Both the position numbers and the translations under genes were made by a program. Of a stretch of DNA of 64,000 bases, positions 1 through 13,021 are shown piece after piece. Below the pieces are notes generated by a model. It was not told where the DNA came from. It searched no databases and saw only the letters and a program-made list of their open reading frames with translations. The stretch's first letter is position 1; the number at the start of each line of letters is the position of its first letter. Where the stretch lies: positions 15,986,482-16,050,481 of the forward strand of contig CM055897.1 in NCBI GenBank assembly GCA_029582155.1, written 5' to 3'. The stretch is from Panopea generosa (lineage: Eukaryota > Mollusca > Bivalvia > Adapedonta > Hiatellidae).

Positions 1-417
1 ACGATCTCACATTTCAATAGAAAAGAAACCCTTGTAATGTTTAAATTAGTTTGATTGGCAATTTCAAACACAGCATTCTTATAACTCTGAAAATAATTGT
101 CTGTACAAAGAAACGGAGTCCTCCGGTCGCAAATATTGGTGTGACGTCAATGATGATTGATCGAATCGTGTTCCATGTGAGACTTTAAACAAATACCGTT
201 ATTCAAATTTATTCTTAAATAAATATGAAGTGAATTGCATATTAAGTAATCGTTTTTCAATAAAAGAAAATATAATAAGTTTTCCCATTATTGAAATAGA
301 TCAGTGACAGTATGAAAAGAAATTATTGTTTTATTATAACCACATATTGATACAGCTTGAACTTCACGTTATGAACATGTATGTAAAATTTACTGGCATT
401 GAGTTATGCACCTTTTA

Positions 418-615
418 TTCAACAATATCTCAGCTACGTAACGGAGGTTAGTGCGCTTAGTCAATGTTTCTTGAATCCACTAGCAAGTTCACCGGTACTA
501 AATGCATCTTATCTCTTCAACAATATTTCAGCTACGTAACGGAGGTTTGCACTTAATCATCGTTTCTGGAATCCGCTAACAGGTTAACCAGTATTAAATA
601 CACCTTATCTCTTCA
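418..615. repeat. Two-copy tandem duplication, ~99-bp unit
   Basis: Two consecutive units begin TTCAACAATAT(C/T)TCAGCTACG and end in CTTATCTC. They are about 85% alike by eye. No coding potential is seen. Confidence 0.8.
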
Positions 616-689
616 TGTCATGACTCCTTCCTCATATAAACAATGGGGGAGTTATAACTTGAGAACAAATCTAATGGCCAATCATCAAA

Positions 690-765
690 GAGACTTGGGC
701 CGGACAAGTGACCCTTGAAGTGACAGTCAGACGCTTTACCGACTGAGCTATCACGGCCCGGCCTC
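690..765 (-). repeat. tRNA-like SINE head (family S2), degenerate
   Basis: The minus strand reads like the 5' half of a tRNA, with a box A of the type TAGCTCAGTCGGTAAAGCG followed by an anticodon-like stem (CGTCTGACTGTC). The expected box B is degraded. The order matches the better preserved S2 copy near 15.7 kb. It lacks a closed acceptor stem, so it is read as a SINE remnant and not a working tRNA gene. Confidence 0.6.
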
Positions 766-877
766 CTATGAAAATGCAGATTTTGATAATAAATAATGTT
801 AGTTATCCTATTTTTATTTGTAAAATCTCCATTAATGATGTGATTATTGATCATTAACCAAGTTAAAGCTCCCAGAG

Positions 878-1110
878 TCTATAGAATGGACCCAGCTCTA
901 CCGATTAGGTCCGTTAAATAACAATGTTAGGAAAACCACATTTGAGCACTTCAATTGGTCAGTTGCTACAACTGAAAATTTGAGTGACGTCACAGTTAGT
1001 CTGTGTTCACTTGCTATGAATTGTAGGACAGCCATAAAATTCCCTGCCTTTTTATTAGTGGTTTTATAGACCTGATTCGGGAGATATCAGGTTCTGGGAT
1101 AGACTATAGC
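878..1110 (+). repeat. Dispersed repeat R1, copy 1
   Basis: Same ~205-bp sequence as at 35.1, 62.2, 63.0 and 63.2 kb. Landmarks in order are a GGGTCCGTT-like block, ATTGGTCAGTTGC, TGACGTCA at 985-992, CTATGAATTGT, AATTCCCTGC and CTGATTCGGGAGATATCAGG. No terminal inverted repeats or tRNA boxes were found, so the class is unassigned. Confidence 0.8.
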
Positions 1111-1372
1111 TCTCAAGTGGCTCTCACTATGGAGGCCCTCCCTGAGGTTTTGGAGATCTTGGGAACATGGCCAATTATTTTAAGGGATCTAGGAACATTG
1201 GCCATTACTTCCAGGGATCCAGAGATCAAAGGCCTAATTTTAGAGATTTGGGAGAAATACTTGTGGGGAGCTATGGCAAATACTTTAAAATAACTTGGGA
1301 ACAATGGTCAGTACTTTAAGAGATCCAGGGAACAGGGACCCACTGGGAGGGCCTTACTATGGTCACCGCCTT
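1110..1372. repeat. Degenerate short repeats next to R1
   Basis: Imperfect 35-45-bp units around the phrases GGGAACATGGCCA, AGGAACATTGGCCATTACTT and GGGAACAATGGTCAGTACTT follow one another. Divergence is high, so copy number is uncertain (about five). Confidence 0.45.
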
Positions 1373-1379
1373 ATAACGG

Positions 1380-3225
1380 TCAGAAGCTGTAGATAAAATG
1401 CTGTTTGAAATATCCATGTTTTATCTTACTTTCTAAAAAAAATCAAAATCGAGTAAGTGATTTATTTAAAGCTATTTAAAAACGCTTAAATAACACTGAG
1501 CGTCACAAAAAACTGTACTCTAGTCGTTTATCTAATATTTTATCATTAATCTTTATAACCTAAAGGATCATTATTCAAACCTATCATTTCGTAAAAGGAA
1601 TTCAATATCAACATATAATCGTGTTCATCATTAATAAACAATTACAGTCATGGCCTGAAAAACCCCATTGTCTACAAATCTATAATATCGTGTATCGCAT
1701 TTTTCATTTCCAATTGCAGTCATTTTGCAAAATGAGATTTAATTATTTATAATGTGGAAATAATGTATAGATAAGATTCAACGGTATAATGGGGCCACAT
1801 TTCTTGCATAAATGGTGCTGATCACTGGCGATCAGTCGCTGTTTGTAGATATTTGCAAAGGTCGTACAAACAAGCACGTGATCACTCACGCGTGACCGAA
1901 AAAATATAAAGTTGAAAATGAGAACAAATTTCCCAGAGTAATAATTCAACTCTAGTAGAACCCATATGGTTTCCATAGGTGTAGAGGCCGCGCCAACACC
2001 CACATCCCCTTCCCCAATGTTCAGGTTGGGGGAGGGGCAGCATATACTTTCTCATATATCCTCATACACTCTCTCCTCAGGTTGCCCCCATCCCCCATCG
2101 CCATAATTGAATCGCTCCTACGCCGATGGTTTCAGCTTTAATATCTAAAATTTGGTAAACTACTATCTTGTTATCATTCTTCTCTCTTTTATAAAATCTT
2201 GATTTTATATTGGATAACTAAAACTGTATTATTATAGAATATATTTTCTTTTCTCCTTACACAAATAATGCGTTTTTGTGAAAATATATTTCGACACGTA
2301 TTTTATCAAATTATTTTTCAGTTGATATACGCAAGGTATTAAATAATAATAATAATGAAATTGTAAAAGGTTCGTGATACACGAGCTTACATTTGCCAAG
2401 TGCAAAATAAGTTCATCCCCGAAATGGGCTCACATAAAACTTGCTAGCCACAAATATATTTATATCATATGTATTTTCGACATATAAAGTTAATTAACTA
2501 TTATAACTATTAACCTTTATAAACGTCACTGTTTAACGGTTCGCATTTCTCTAGCATCTACATACCGTTACGTTAAATAATGTCTTCCAGAAACTGTTAC
2601 GGTTTAAACAAGGAACAAAAAAGTCACGACTTACTGTTTTGTTAATAAATATGACGTTACGACGTCACAATTAATCGCAAATCTCGATAAGGCTGTTCTT
2701 ATACAAAATTATATCCGAAGATAAAACTGACCGTTCATGTATATGCGTTCATGGAAAAATGAACGTCAATTTAATTTAAAAAAATATATATAGGTTTAAT
2801 GAAAGAGTAGATAACGAATGTAAATATTGAATATTACCAAACAAAAAAAATAAATTGATATTTTTCTTTTGCAGAAGAAACCAATAGCGTGCTGCAATTT
2901 GCAAAAACAACCTTGCTTTATTCCAATTGTACTGCTGTCTTCACATAAACTTTGTTACTTTATACTCTATTGTTATTTCAATAGACCGAGATATTTTATT
3001 GTTCGCGATAACGATTTAGTGATTTAGGTATTGTATGCAGAGAGGCAACATTTAGATAAAATCTGTCCGCCTACATCAACTGACCTCTCCCCGGCATTTG
3101 CCATCAATATTGTCAGTGCAGAGAGTTTGCAGAATCTTGCCACCTACACATGTACACATGTTGACAATAGTCGATAAACTATTGTTTTCGGCACATGCTT
3201 CTGTTTGTCAAATGGTTGTGGATTT
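1380..3225. other. AT-rich spacer without recognisable gene
   Basis: Only short chance reading frames occur. A G/C-richer pyrimidine patch lies at about 2000-2110 and a short (AAT)n at 2340. Nothing else is supported. Confidence 0.6.
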
Positions 3226-3237
3226 CGTGAACGTATT

Positions 3238-3283
3238 CTTTTTTTTTTTTTTTTTTTTTTGTTGTTGTTGTTGTTATTGTTAA
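3238..3283. repeat. Poly-T tract followed by (TTG)n
   Basis: An uninterrupted run of about 20 T leads into GTTGTTGTTGTTGTT. It creates artificial Phe/Cys-rich frames. Confidence 0.95.
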
Positions 3284-3289
3284 AAAAAC

Positions 3290-4890
3290 ACACTATTTAT
3301 CAGTCTGAATTGAAAACTGGAAAAAATTATCCATTTTCTTTTTCAAATTTAGATGATATCTTTTTTAATATTAAAAAAAATGAAATGATTTAAGGGGGGC
3401 AAATTAGAATAAAAAAATGATGAATGAACCATTTGATTTGATTGTTTTGGTTCTAATATTGATATTAAAAGTCGATATGATATGCAAAAATTTACACCTG
3501 TTATAAGTTATTGCGAAATACATAATTGGTGACTGTTTAGCAACCCCACTTTTGCACTGAGTTTCTCCATTTAAAACAGCGTGTTTTTTGGGGAGTTTTT
3601 TTGGGGGTGATTATTATTTTTTTTGGGGGGGGGGGGGGGGGCGGAGGGGGTGTGTTTTTTTTATTTTACAGATTTTTAAAAAAAAACACTTTTTATTAAC
3701 CACAAGATAAGGTTTGCCTCATTTGCCTCATACCTAATTCATAAATATGCCACTGGAAACGTATGTTTATAAAGCCTTTCCCTGAAAAATATGCTCCAAA
3801 CAATAGATCTCTAAAATATATATCTTGTATGCAGTGGACATAGTCTCACCATGATATTTTACAATTACCTTGCATAACCATAACTATTTTAGGGAATGCA
3901 AAATTATTCACCTTTACAGACAAATAGAAGTAAATCACGCTTTATTTATTTACGTGCAAAATCGGGGTTTAGGTGTCATCCCACCATTGATTTTTGTTCT
4001 TTATTCTATAGTAAATAATAAAAATTTGAAGGCTTGTCATTTATGGAGAATCCCAAATGAAAGAAGTGAAACCTACATTTTACTGTCTCTCAACCTCTGC
4101 ACTATCAAAATATGATGAGAAAAGTAGGGGTCATGTGTCATTTAAGAGATTTTTTTTAAATATCGTGTCTCTGGCGTTCGTAACTTCTTAGTGTAAAGTT
4201 TAAAAGTCAGGAAATTTGCAAATATACTGCGTAAATGATATGTTCCTAGATAACGCAATTTGTTTGTACGAAATTCTTGAGACTAAGGTTAGTGCAGTGG
4301 GCCCCGGGTTCTGTGCATTAAGTATCATTCGAGTATACAATACCAAGAAAACCCATCTAACATTAAATGACATTTCTTTTACATGTTATATATTTTTGAA
4401 GTGACTAAAAAAGTGTATATCAGCTAAAACAAGACACACCCACATCCGTACCCTCTTGACATTCCGTTATTGGACATACACTAAGCAGCATCAAAGAAAA
4501 TCAATCATGCACCGACTGGTCCTTTTGTAATTACCACCAGGTAAATGTTATTGTATGGAAACGAAGTACCATTCCGTGGGCGAGTCGTGACCAGGGTATG
4601 ATTATTTACTTTAGACGAAATGACACGTCTATAGATACAAGCAGACTGTAGCATCATTCAGTGTCGTTATGCCAATCGACATAACTCCAATTAACATGGT
4701 TAGGAGAAACAGCTGTAAACAGAACTGACCAATCAGTACATGGTATTTATGATCAATTATGTATCAGCCGATCTCAATTGTTCATATATCTATTAAATTG
4801 CTGAACATATTCTCCTGAGAAAAGTGCAATAATGAAGAAATATGTAAACATTTGAAATATTAATTAGTATTTTGTCAATATCATTATTAG
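3290..4890. other. AT-rich spacer with a poly-G run
   Basis: A G homopolymer of about 18 bases sits at about 3625-3642 inside a G/T-rich stretch. The rest is AT-rich with no gene or repeat structure that I can support. Confidence 0.6.
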
Positions 4891-4894
4891 AAAC

Positions 4895-5560
4895 GACCAC
4901 GCTAGCAACATATGAACTATAACAGTTGTCTGTGTCTGATAGTTACATATGTGACGTACTATTTTTACAGCATCACAACATCTGAACTAATACAGTCTTG
5001 TTTGTCAACTTGTTTATCTATATGTCGTATTCTTTCTACAGAATCACTATCCTGAACTTCATCGTACATCGGTGTAACTGTATTTACATATATAACGCAC
5101 TATATGGCACACTAACTATACATCATCACGACATCTGAACTAATACAGTCTTGTTTGTCGATTTGTTTATCTATGTGTCGTATTCTTTCTACAGAATCCC
5201 TATCCTGATTAGAACTTTATCGTACGTCTATGTCACTTTATTTACATATATGACGCACCACTATGTGGCGCACTAACTCTACACTATCACGACATCTGAA
5301 CTAAAACAGTCGTGTTTGTCAACTTGTTTATCTATGTGTCGTATTCTTTCTACAGAATCCCTATCCTTAACTATATCGTACGTCTATGTCACTTTAATTA
5401 CATATATGACTCACCACTATATGGCGCACTAATTCTACAGCATCACGGCATCTGAACTAATACAGCCGTGTGTGTCAACTTATATACCTATGTGTCGTTT
5501 TATTTATACAGAATCACTAAACATCCGTGTCACTTTATTTACATACATGACGCATATTTT
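4895..5560. repeat. ~157-bp tandem repeat, about four units
   Basis: The phrase ACATCTGAACTAATACAGTC recurs near 4979, 5132, 5293 and 5449 (153-161-bp spacing), each time followed by TTGTTTATCTATGTGTCGTATTCTTTCTACAG-like sequence and then an ACATATATGACGCAC block. The first and last units are partial and more diverged. Confidence 0.85.
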
Positions 5561-5564
5561 TTTT

Positions 5565-6590
5565 CGAATTTGTTAACAAAATGTACTGATAGAATTCATA
5601 AAAACCGTAAAGTCAGACCTGCATTTTGGATCATCTTTATATTTGGAGTAATTCCCGGGCCGTCTGGCACACAACGATGCCCTACCCCGCTTTTCCACCC
5701 AACATCCATTTTCAGCATTGGTATTATACGTCGTAACTCACTATGCATACTTCAATTCAGTGGCATGTAAATGAAGCATTTGAGCTACAAATTTCTGTCT
5801 TTTTCATATCAGTTCTCTTTATGAGTTGTTTTTTATTGTTTATTATATGTGTAGTTTTAATGCACAATTCAATATAATGATAACTATTTGCTTTTCTCCT
5901 TTAATTCCGATTATGTGAAAAGGATTCATATTTGTCCAACAACTAATATAATGAATTATATGTAGACGTACATGTGTATTGATATATATTTTCAAATAAA
6001 TAAATCTGCATACTTTCTTGCAATTGTTTAGACCTCTTTGATATGCTAATGTTTGCCATAGGTTAAGTGTTTGTAAAATGGTAAACATTAATGTTTATGT
6101 CAAATATAAAGAAATATTTTAATTTTGAATCTTAAATCTGTTCATCTATGTCACATGATTAATAACAATAAAATTGGGTGCATGATTTAATAAAAAACGA
6201 CATAGAACGTGCATTTAACGTAGTATGTTATATACAATTTAAAAAAAAATCAAGGAAGTCGAATGGATGAAAATTAGACCCCGTAACATCGATAGAACAT
6301 TACGTCAACTATGCAACACTGACAAATATGCTTAACAAAGCAGATATATTTTCATTAATGGTAGGGTAGTCAATATGACATTCGAATGATTTCAAATTTA
6401 CAAAAACAATGAAACCCAATAAGGCGGATGTCATAGCCATTAAATTGCAACGAAATACTTCTATTGTTTTAAATTAATTTTACATTTTACTGCAATTAAT
6501 ACGTATCATTTAGCACTGTGACAATGAATCAATGAAACACAACACTGACGTACTTTTATAATTAGATCAAAACACAGTCGTCTGTTTTGA
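5565..6590. other. Spacer, no recognised gene
   Basis: A patch of higher G/C at about 5630-5720 (around ATTCCCGGGCCGTCTGG) lies in a 100-codon open frame with no recognisable protein. The rest is AT-rich. Confidence 0.5.
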
Positions 6591-6594
6591 AAAA

Positions 6595-6694
6595 ATGCCT
6601 AAGAAAAATAAATTATAACTAGGCAAGTGTCAGTTTTTTCGATTAATTACACGTCCGTATACTTTACTAACTTGAAATGACAGTAAAAAGGACG

Positions 6695-6770
<76 letters not shown>

Positions 6771-6928
6771 TGAGAAGGATAAGAAAGTGAAATAAATTAT
6801 TACTAGGCAAGTGTCAGTTTTTTCGATTAATTACACGTCCGTATACGTTACTAACTTGAAATGACAGTAAGAAGGATGGAGAGAGACAGACAGACAGACG
6901 GACGGACGGACGGACGGACGCACGGACG

Positions 6929-7006
<78 letters not shown>

Positions 7007-7030
7007 CATGAGAAGGATAAGAAAGTTAGG
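6595..7030. repeat. Tandem duplication carrying two different microsatellites
   Basis: Two copies (about 6595-6787 and 6783-7030) share the left segment from CTAGGCAAGTGTCAG to GAAATGACAGTAA and the right segment ATGAGAAGGATAAGAAAGT. Copy 1 holds (GA)n then (CAGA)n. Copy 2 holds (CAGA)n, (CGGA)n, (CAGA)n and then (GGCA)n. The open frames across it are period-4 artefacts. Confidence 0.9.
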
Positions 7031-7034
7031 AAGA

Positions 7035-7688
7035 TGGTTATGGGAATATTGTACTTGAAGTATAATTTTATGAATTTTGCTATTCATTGATATAGACAGT
7101 GATACCCATGTTACTTTTCAATGAGACATTGATACAGAGATACAGATGGACAGACGAACAGATAGACAAAGGCAGAGAACAGACGTACTGACTATTGAAA
7201 TAATAAGATAAATCATAACAAACCATATATTATTGAGACTTCTCAAACTCTAGTCCAATTGAGAAAAACAAACAACAAACTTTAGCCAAATAAGCTTAAC
7301 TGGCAAAAATTTGATTTTTCTCAATAATGCATGTTTTTTTATAACTTCGATATCAGTTATGGTTCATGCTTTCTTTAAAGTGCATTCAATGTTGACTAAT
7401 TACGTCGCTTGTAACGTATCCGATTTCAAATTATGTTTTACGGCTATTTGAGAAGATCCAAGTAATTGATAGAAAACAATTTTACCGATCCAGTGAATTT
7501 GTTTGGTTAATATGGGTAAAGCCATATATTAAACTAAATGTTTGTATCATATAGTGACTGATATCTTGTGTTTTTATTACGGAACGTACGCCTAATTGAT
7601 TTTTGCTATTGTATACAAAGGGATCAAAATGAGTTTATATTCAATTAGCTGCTCTGCCTTGAAATATTGCTATTTTGTCACAGTTTTC
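7035..7688. other. Spacer, nothing recognised
   Basis: AT-rich sequence with only a few imperfect CAGA tetramers at 7140-7170. Confidence 0.6.
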
Positions 7689-7689
7689 T

Positions 7690-7912
7690 GGGGTTTAACG
7701 TCGTTCCAACACATTACAGGTTATCTATGATGTATAGATTCTGTAGATTACAACCTCGGAATAAAGCTGAGTAAAACTACGGGCCTTCCACGAGTTTATG
7801 TTACATTTTCTCACATTAGGTTGTTTGAACTAACCGGGTTCGAACTCTCGACCTCAGGGGTGAGATATACGTGAGTTTGCACAATACTTTAGTCCACTCG
7901 GCCACGAAGGAC
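7690..7912 (-). repeat. tRNA-derived SINE, family S1
   Basis: Minus strand: a tRNA-like head with box A TGGCCGAGTGG and box B GAGTTCGAACCC, typical of Leu/Ser-type tRNAs, then a body ending in a TGTGTTGGAACGACGTTAAACC-like tail. The same tail follows the heads at 18.4 and 55.7 kb. Such elements are transcribed by RNA polymerase III and moved in trans by LINE machinery (family knowledge). Confidence 0.75.
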
Positions 7913-7919
7913 GTTTCTG

Positions 7920-8700
7920 CCATGGCAATTGTTATTTAACAACGTTCAATACTGTCACTAAAAGCAGCTTTTTATAAAATTCCACACGCCACCATTAGCT
8001 ATTAACTCTAATTTCTAATGGATTCATTGTTATAGAATGAATAGAAAGTGCGTGCAACTTATACATATATAGAATACACCTAATGCCAGTCTAGAATATA
8101 CCTTAATTTCTTAAAAGGTGTGTAGATAGCCGTCACTGTCTCTATCTTGACATGCCAGTAATCAAGTTTTACCAAATACCATCTATTCTAAAACCTCGTT
8201 TTGCACAATTATGTTAATCTTGCCATTGAATCAATATATAAAAACCTTATAATTATCAAATCATAAAACCAAGAATCCGTACAAATGTTATTGTGTATGC
8301 TCGTGCCATATTACATTATAATTCTGGCCTGCTGCACAACTGTTACAGCAGTAATTCTGGACATATTAAAGCCACGGGCAATTACACCCGTGCTTGACCT
8401 GCTTCCGTATTAGGCGGAGTCTAGGATTATACACGGTTAAACGCTACCATATATTTTAATTAAAACTCAAGATTTATCAAACTGCATGCAACACGAGGTT
8501 TAGAGGGGATTTACTTGAAAATGAAACAAGGGACACCGATGCAGGATGATTCAGTAATATTACAGGTAAACAACGAGTAACATCAACCGACAATAATTAC
8601 TGTTGTACTTTAGGATATGGTTATATACACTCGTGCTAAATATGTGAAGTTTTTAAATATCGTCCTGTGTTGCGGTTTCATATATACTGAGTATACATAC
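7920..8700. other. Spacer, nothing recognised
   Basis: No repeat structure or convincing frame is seen. Composition is AT-rich. Confidence 0.55.
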
Positions 8701-8705
8701 ACTTT

Positions 8706-9015
8706 AGAAGCACCCATCAGCTCGGTCAGTAGAGCACGAGACTTCTAGTCTTGGGATTAAGGGTTCAATTCCCGGGCTGGCCAACAAAAATACTAACAGT
8801 CGTTCAAATGGGAATTTCAACTGAGGGCTCGTGTGGCGGTGCTATACACCGAGCACGTTAAAGAACGATAAGGGACATGCGATGGGTTTTACATCTATAT
8901 CCAATACTATCCCTTGCAAACATAAAACGACTAACACTCCTCTGGGAGCCACGCCCATATGGGAACCCGGTGTCGATGTAAGGTAGGCTTAAATAGAACA
9001 CCACACTATACGCGT
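8706..9015 (+). repeat. tRNA-derived SINE, family S4
   Basis: The head has box A TCAGCTCGGTCAGTAGAGCAC, an anticodon-arm-like CGAGACTTCTAGTCTTGG and box B GGTTCAATTCC. A body follows with a CCGAGCACGTTAAAGAACG block. The acceptor stem does not pair, so this is a SINE head and not a tRNA gene. The 3' boundary is estimated. Confidence 0.65.
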
Positions 9016-9697
9016 ATACACGTGCACAAAGAACATAAATAGTCAAGTCAGGCCGAGTTCGGAAAACTTAAAAGTCTCGAAACATTTATATATTTATGAA
9101 TACTGACAATTCAGTAACTGTAAATTATTTAGTTATGCTCATTAATTTAGCTCTATTGTGTGGTACGAAAAAAGCTTAGAGTCAATTTCCTTGGTTATCT
9201 AGCATTGAGTGTTTTTTTCGGTAAATGGCTTGAGGTGTCTATTGCAGAGGTTTGCAACATAGAAACATTATAACCAACTAATACGTTTTAGTTAATGCGC
9301 CGAATAAGAAAGAATCAGGTCAGTTTGTTATTCATTTAACGTCTTTCGGTATTCAACATAAAACTAACCATCGCAGCCTCCACTAGTGAAGAATTACGTA
9401 CTTAAATATCAAAAGAATATATCTGAATTGCTATCAAATAAAGATACTTTCATTAAGGAGATGAGAAAAGCAGATCATCTGCAGATACTTTATATGGCAA
9501 AAGGCATCACATCATTGCTTGAATAAATGTATTAGAGAGCTCAAGGAAATACATAAAGGCCAATACAGATGGTAATGTCTGGTAATATTTTAGATATGCA
9601 AATCAGTGTTCGTTGACAGACTTAAGCTCGAATTTGGAACTAACCGCAACATTAACCTTAACATAGATAGAATCTTTATTTCCTCCATAATTGGAGA

Positions 9698-10080
9698 GCA
9701 TAAAGGTTATTTTAGTGCAGAAAATGTCATCCGAGTTCAAAGAGTGTTTACATCCGTTTGGACGGCCATCCTCGTCTTCTATTGTCAAAATTTCATGGCT
9801 GAGACTTGAATTTTTTATGTCTTATTTTTCTATTTTTTTGTAAGATAATTTCACAGGCGCCAATAATGAGTGTATGAACAATTTGCCTGCATACATGCAA
9901 TGTAATCGCCTGTGAGTTTTCACTTTTGGGGTTTAGCTTCGAACGATGGGGAAATATGCATCACAAATTCAAGCCTTAGTCATGAACTTTTGACAGTAGA
10001 AGACAGAGATGGCACTCTTTCTTAACGTATATAAACTTTCTTCGAACTCGGATGACATTTTCTGCACTAAAATTACCGCT
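9698..10080. repeat. Inverted repeat, ~120-bp arms, ~140-bp spacer
   Basis: The arm at about 9698-9822 matches the reverse complement of about 9957-10080. Shared blocks in order are TTTTAGTGCAGAAAATGTCA, TCCGAGTTC, GTCTTCTA(T/C)TGTCAAAA and TTCATG(G/A)CT. Identity is roughly 75% by eye. The arms could fold as a long hairpin if transcribed, or could be two opposed copies of one dispersed repeat. Confidence 0.8.
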
Positions 10081-10089
10081 ATGTAAATG

Positions 10090-11590
10090 GTGAGTGTTCA
10101 AAATCCCTGAGTGTACTTCTACCAACGGTTTTTGTTTCCCTATTGGAATACCTTTGTCTTTTGCGTATACATGTATAAGTTCTATTTGATACATCCACAC
10201 TTAAATGATATATACTAGGATTATTAGCTTACCACTGTCTCCAGTTTATGTACTGTTACCTGGTTACAATAACCCACCAGCCATGTTTCATTTATTACAA
10301 TATTAACACATCAGACATAAATCAGTGACTGATAGCACTACTGCACTTCCGTAACTTAGGCAACCGTAACAGACGCTAACGTACGAGTATACGTGTACCG
10401 TAAATCAACTATAAATATGTATTCTATCCACAATGTAACCGTTACCCAGCAACGAGCCGCTATCAGCACGGTTGCTAGCTTTGAACAGAATTGGCTTAAA
10501 CTTGTCTTCTAAAATAACACATACTAATTATGATCTATATGACATATTTTTATATACGTTAATGATTTATTATCAGTAATCCAATAAGTGATCAACTGGA
10601 TAATAACGCCTCCGGAATCGCTTACAAAACAAGAAACTAACCACTTCATACACATGGCTGCCTACGAAATTGTAAAGTATAAAATAACACATATGACAGT
10701 ACAGCACTTTCTTATTATGCTGTACCAAGTATACTGATATTCGAAATAAATACTTAGACCACCAACTGCGATCCTCATTAAATCCATTTAATTCTATAAT
10801 GGCTGACAAGAATAAACAATTGTTGCATAAAGTCTCCAAATTTTTCAAAGAAGCCTTCAGTATACATAAAACTATTTTGAATGATTTAATTACTTTATAA
10901 AATGAATTATATGTTAGCTGTATTCTCAATTTGTATAAATTCGTATTATTCTATTTACTGCTGGTCTTGCCATATCTCATGTTATAATACGTTGTTAATT
11001 GCCAAAGGCATTGTGTTGTCGATTTTCTAATCAAATTTGAAACCTGCGCATTTGTTACAAAAAATATATAGTTTATTATAATCAAAAGTACCTCAACGAC
11101 AGTTGCCTTGGATTGATCCACCAACCTCGCGTATGTTCTGAATCGTTATCTACACAGACCGTATGATAAATCACACCTAGTTTCAATGAAATACCACCTC
11201 TGAGAAAGTGAAGGCAAATATGTTTTATAAAGCCAAACATGAGAAATGATTTATATCCATATTTCTATTAAAAAATCAGAGCAATCCACAAAAATACTAA
11301 GCTACGAAAATACGACACCTTAAACATTTTCAATTAGCACAGATTTGGATTTCACCCCCATTGTGTGTAGTTTTATATTCAATGTAAATAAAAACATTGA
11401 ATAAGCGAACTAAGTCCATTGAAACTATTTGTCAAATTTTAAACCTTTAATCCCTCAATGTACCCATCGTCAAGCAATTGAATACCCTAATACGAAGAAC
11501 ACAAAAGAATCGAGGATTAATGAAAAAATTGATTTTCACCATCACCTGTCGAATTTCAAAATCAAAGAGTGTCTCTGCAGATAAACGACG
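10090..11590. other. AT-rich spacer
   Basis: A 118-codon minus-strand frame (10573-10929) has no recognisable motif and an AT-driven composition. No other feature is supported. Confidence 0.5.
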
Positions 11591-11592
11591 TG

Positions 11593-11680
11593 CATTTACC
11601 CAATATCACCTCGCACTCACGGTTGATCAAGGGCGCGTTTACCCAATATCACCCCACACTCACAATTTATCAAGGACTCA
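11593..11680. repeat. 42-bp tandem duplication, two units
   Basis: TTTACCCAATATCACC followed by a CACTCAC block and ATCAAGG occurs twice in direct succession. Confidence 0.8.
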
Positions 11681-11944
11681 TTTACAGTTCAAAATTATGC
11701 TGTTTCATTTACTGAGATCTTGGAACATAGTTTCAGATTTTCATACAAAGCATTTCTTTAGAGATTATCGATTATAGTTTGATTGTGTGGATTCAATGAA
11801 TGAAAATTGTCACGATAAATTATAATCACATGGAGTTGGTTAGACAATGATGATTTTTCTGTTCTTGAAGTGTTTGTCGGTGATATTTGAGAAAGAGGTT
11901 TAAACGTACAAATAAACAGATACTATCTTCAACTAACGAACAGA

Positions 11945-12160
11945 TAGTGTGTATCTATAGCGCAGTTGGTTGAGAATTATTTACGCTGAGATAGAACGTG
12001 TCACTTAGCAGTAATCAACAGACGTGTAATAGACACTTGTCTACGATTCGTTTCTACTGGGGTTCAATACCATTTTCTACGTTTGTCTAACAAAGCTTAG
12101 CTCAAACTCACGACCCAGCGGTGAGAGGCTGCGCGTTACACCACTTGGCTTAAACATGAT
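11945..12160 (-). repeat. Remnants of tRNA-derived repeats
   Basis: On the minus strand (12090-12155) AAGTGGTGTAACGCGC, CTCTCACC and GAGTTTGAGCT resemble box A, anticodon arm and box B of a decayed SINE head. A plus-strand AGCGCAGTTGGTTGAG near 11959 also looks box-A-like. Both are diverged. Confidence 0.4.
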
Positions 12161-12164
12161 TTAT

Positions 12165-12760
12165 TCATAAGTTATGTACAACATATTCCACATCATACTC
12201 GTACTTAACAAAAGGATTGAAACGAAAGAAAATAATTCTTACACCACTTGACCATGAAAAAGCCTTACAAATCTATAACTAAGGCGACACATTTTTTAAA
12301 ATACCTGATAAAAACGTATACTTTAGAGTTACATGCAGTACATCAATTTTCAAATATAACAAACACAGTTAAAAAATCAACTGGCTATTTCAAAAATATG
12401 AAACATCAATTATACAGCATTCGTAACTAAAATAACAGTATAAACTACAATATATTCTAAACTACAATTTAAGCTATAAAAGTATTATTATGACATTACA
12501 ATATGTTATGTGTTAATAAAATACGCCTCAATGATCTATGGGTTGAAGTAGAAAATAAGCGATATATGATATTAAGCAAGTTGTTCTCAAGCTGGATGGA
12601 GTGTATAGCTGGTCAGAATATGTATATAACAACAACAGCGTGTGACATAAATATCGCATACTTGAATTCATCTACTTAAACTATTGTTAAAGGATGTTTT
12701 AGGGATTTTTAGCTATTATGATTTAAAATTCGACTTTAGAATCAATAAATCATATAACAA
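12165..12760. other. AT-rich spacer
   Basis: No repeat or coding signal is seen beyond short chance frames. Confidence 0.55.
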
Positions 12761-12764
12761 TAAA

Positions 12765-12766
12765 TC

Positions 12767-12812
<46 letters not shown>

Positions 12813-12815
12813 CAT

Positions 12816-12868
<53 letters not shown>

Positions 12869-12989
12869 ATAATAATAATGATGATAGTTCTACTATTATA
12901 CTACTATTACAACTACAACAACAACAACAACAACTACTACTACTACTCCTGCCACTACTACTACTATTACACTACAACTACTACTACTA

Positions 12990-13021
<32 letters not shown>

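Noticed and set aside
8706-8780. A tRNA gene on the plus strand
   Set aside because: Acceptor arms do not pair and a SINE-like body follows.
10573-10929. 118-codon minus-strand gene
   Set aside because: Phe/Tyr/Lys-rich AT-driven composition with no motif, splice context or repeat-free codon bias.
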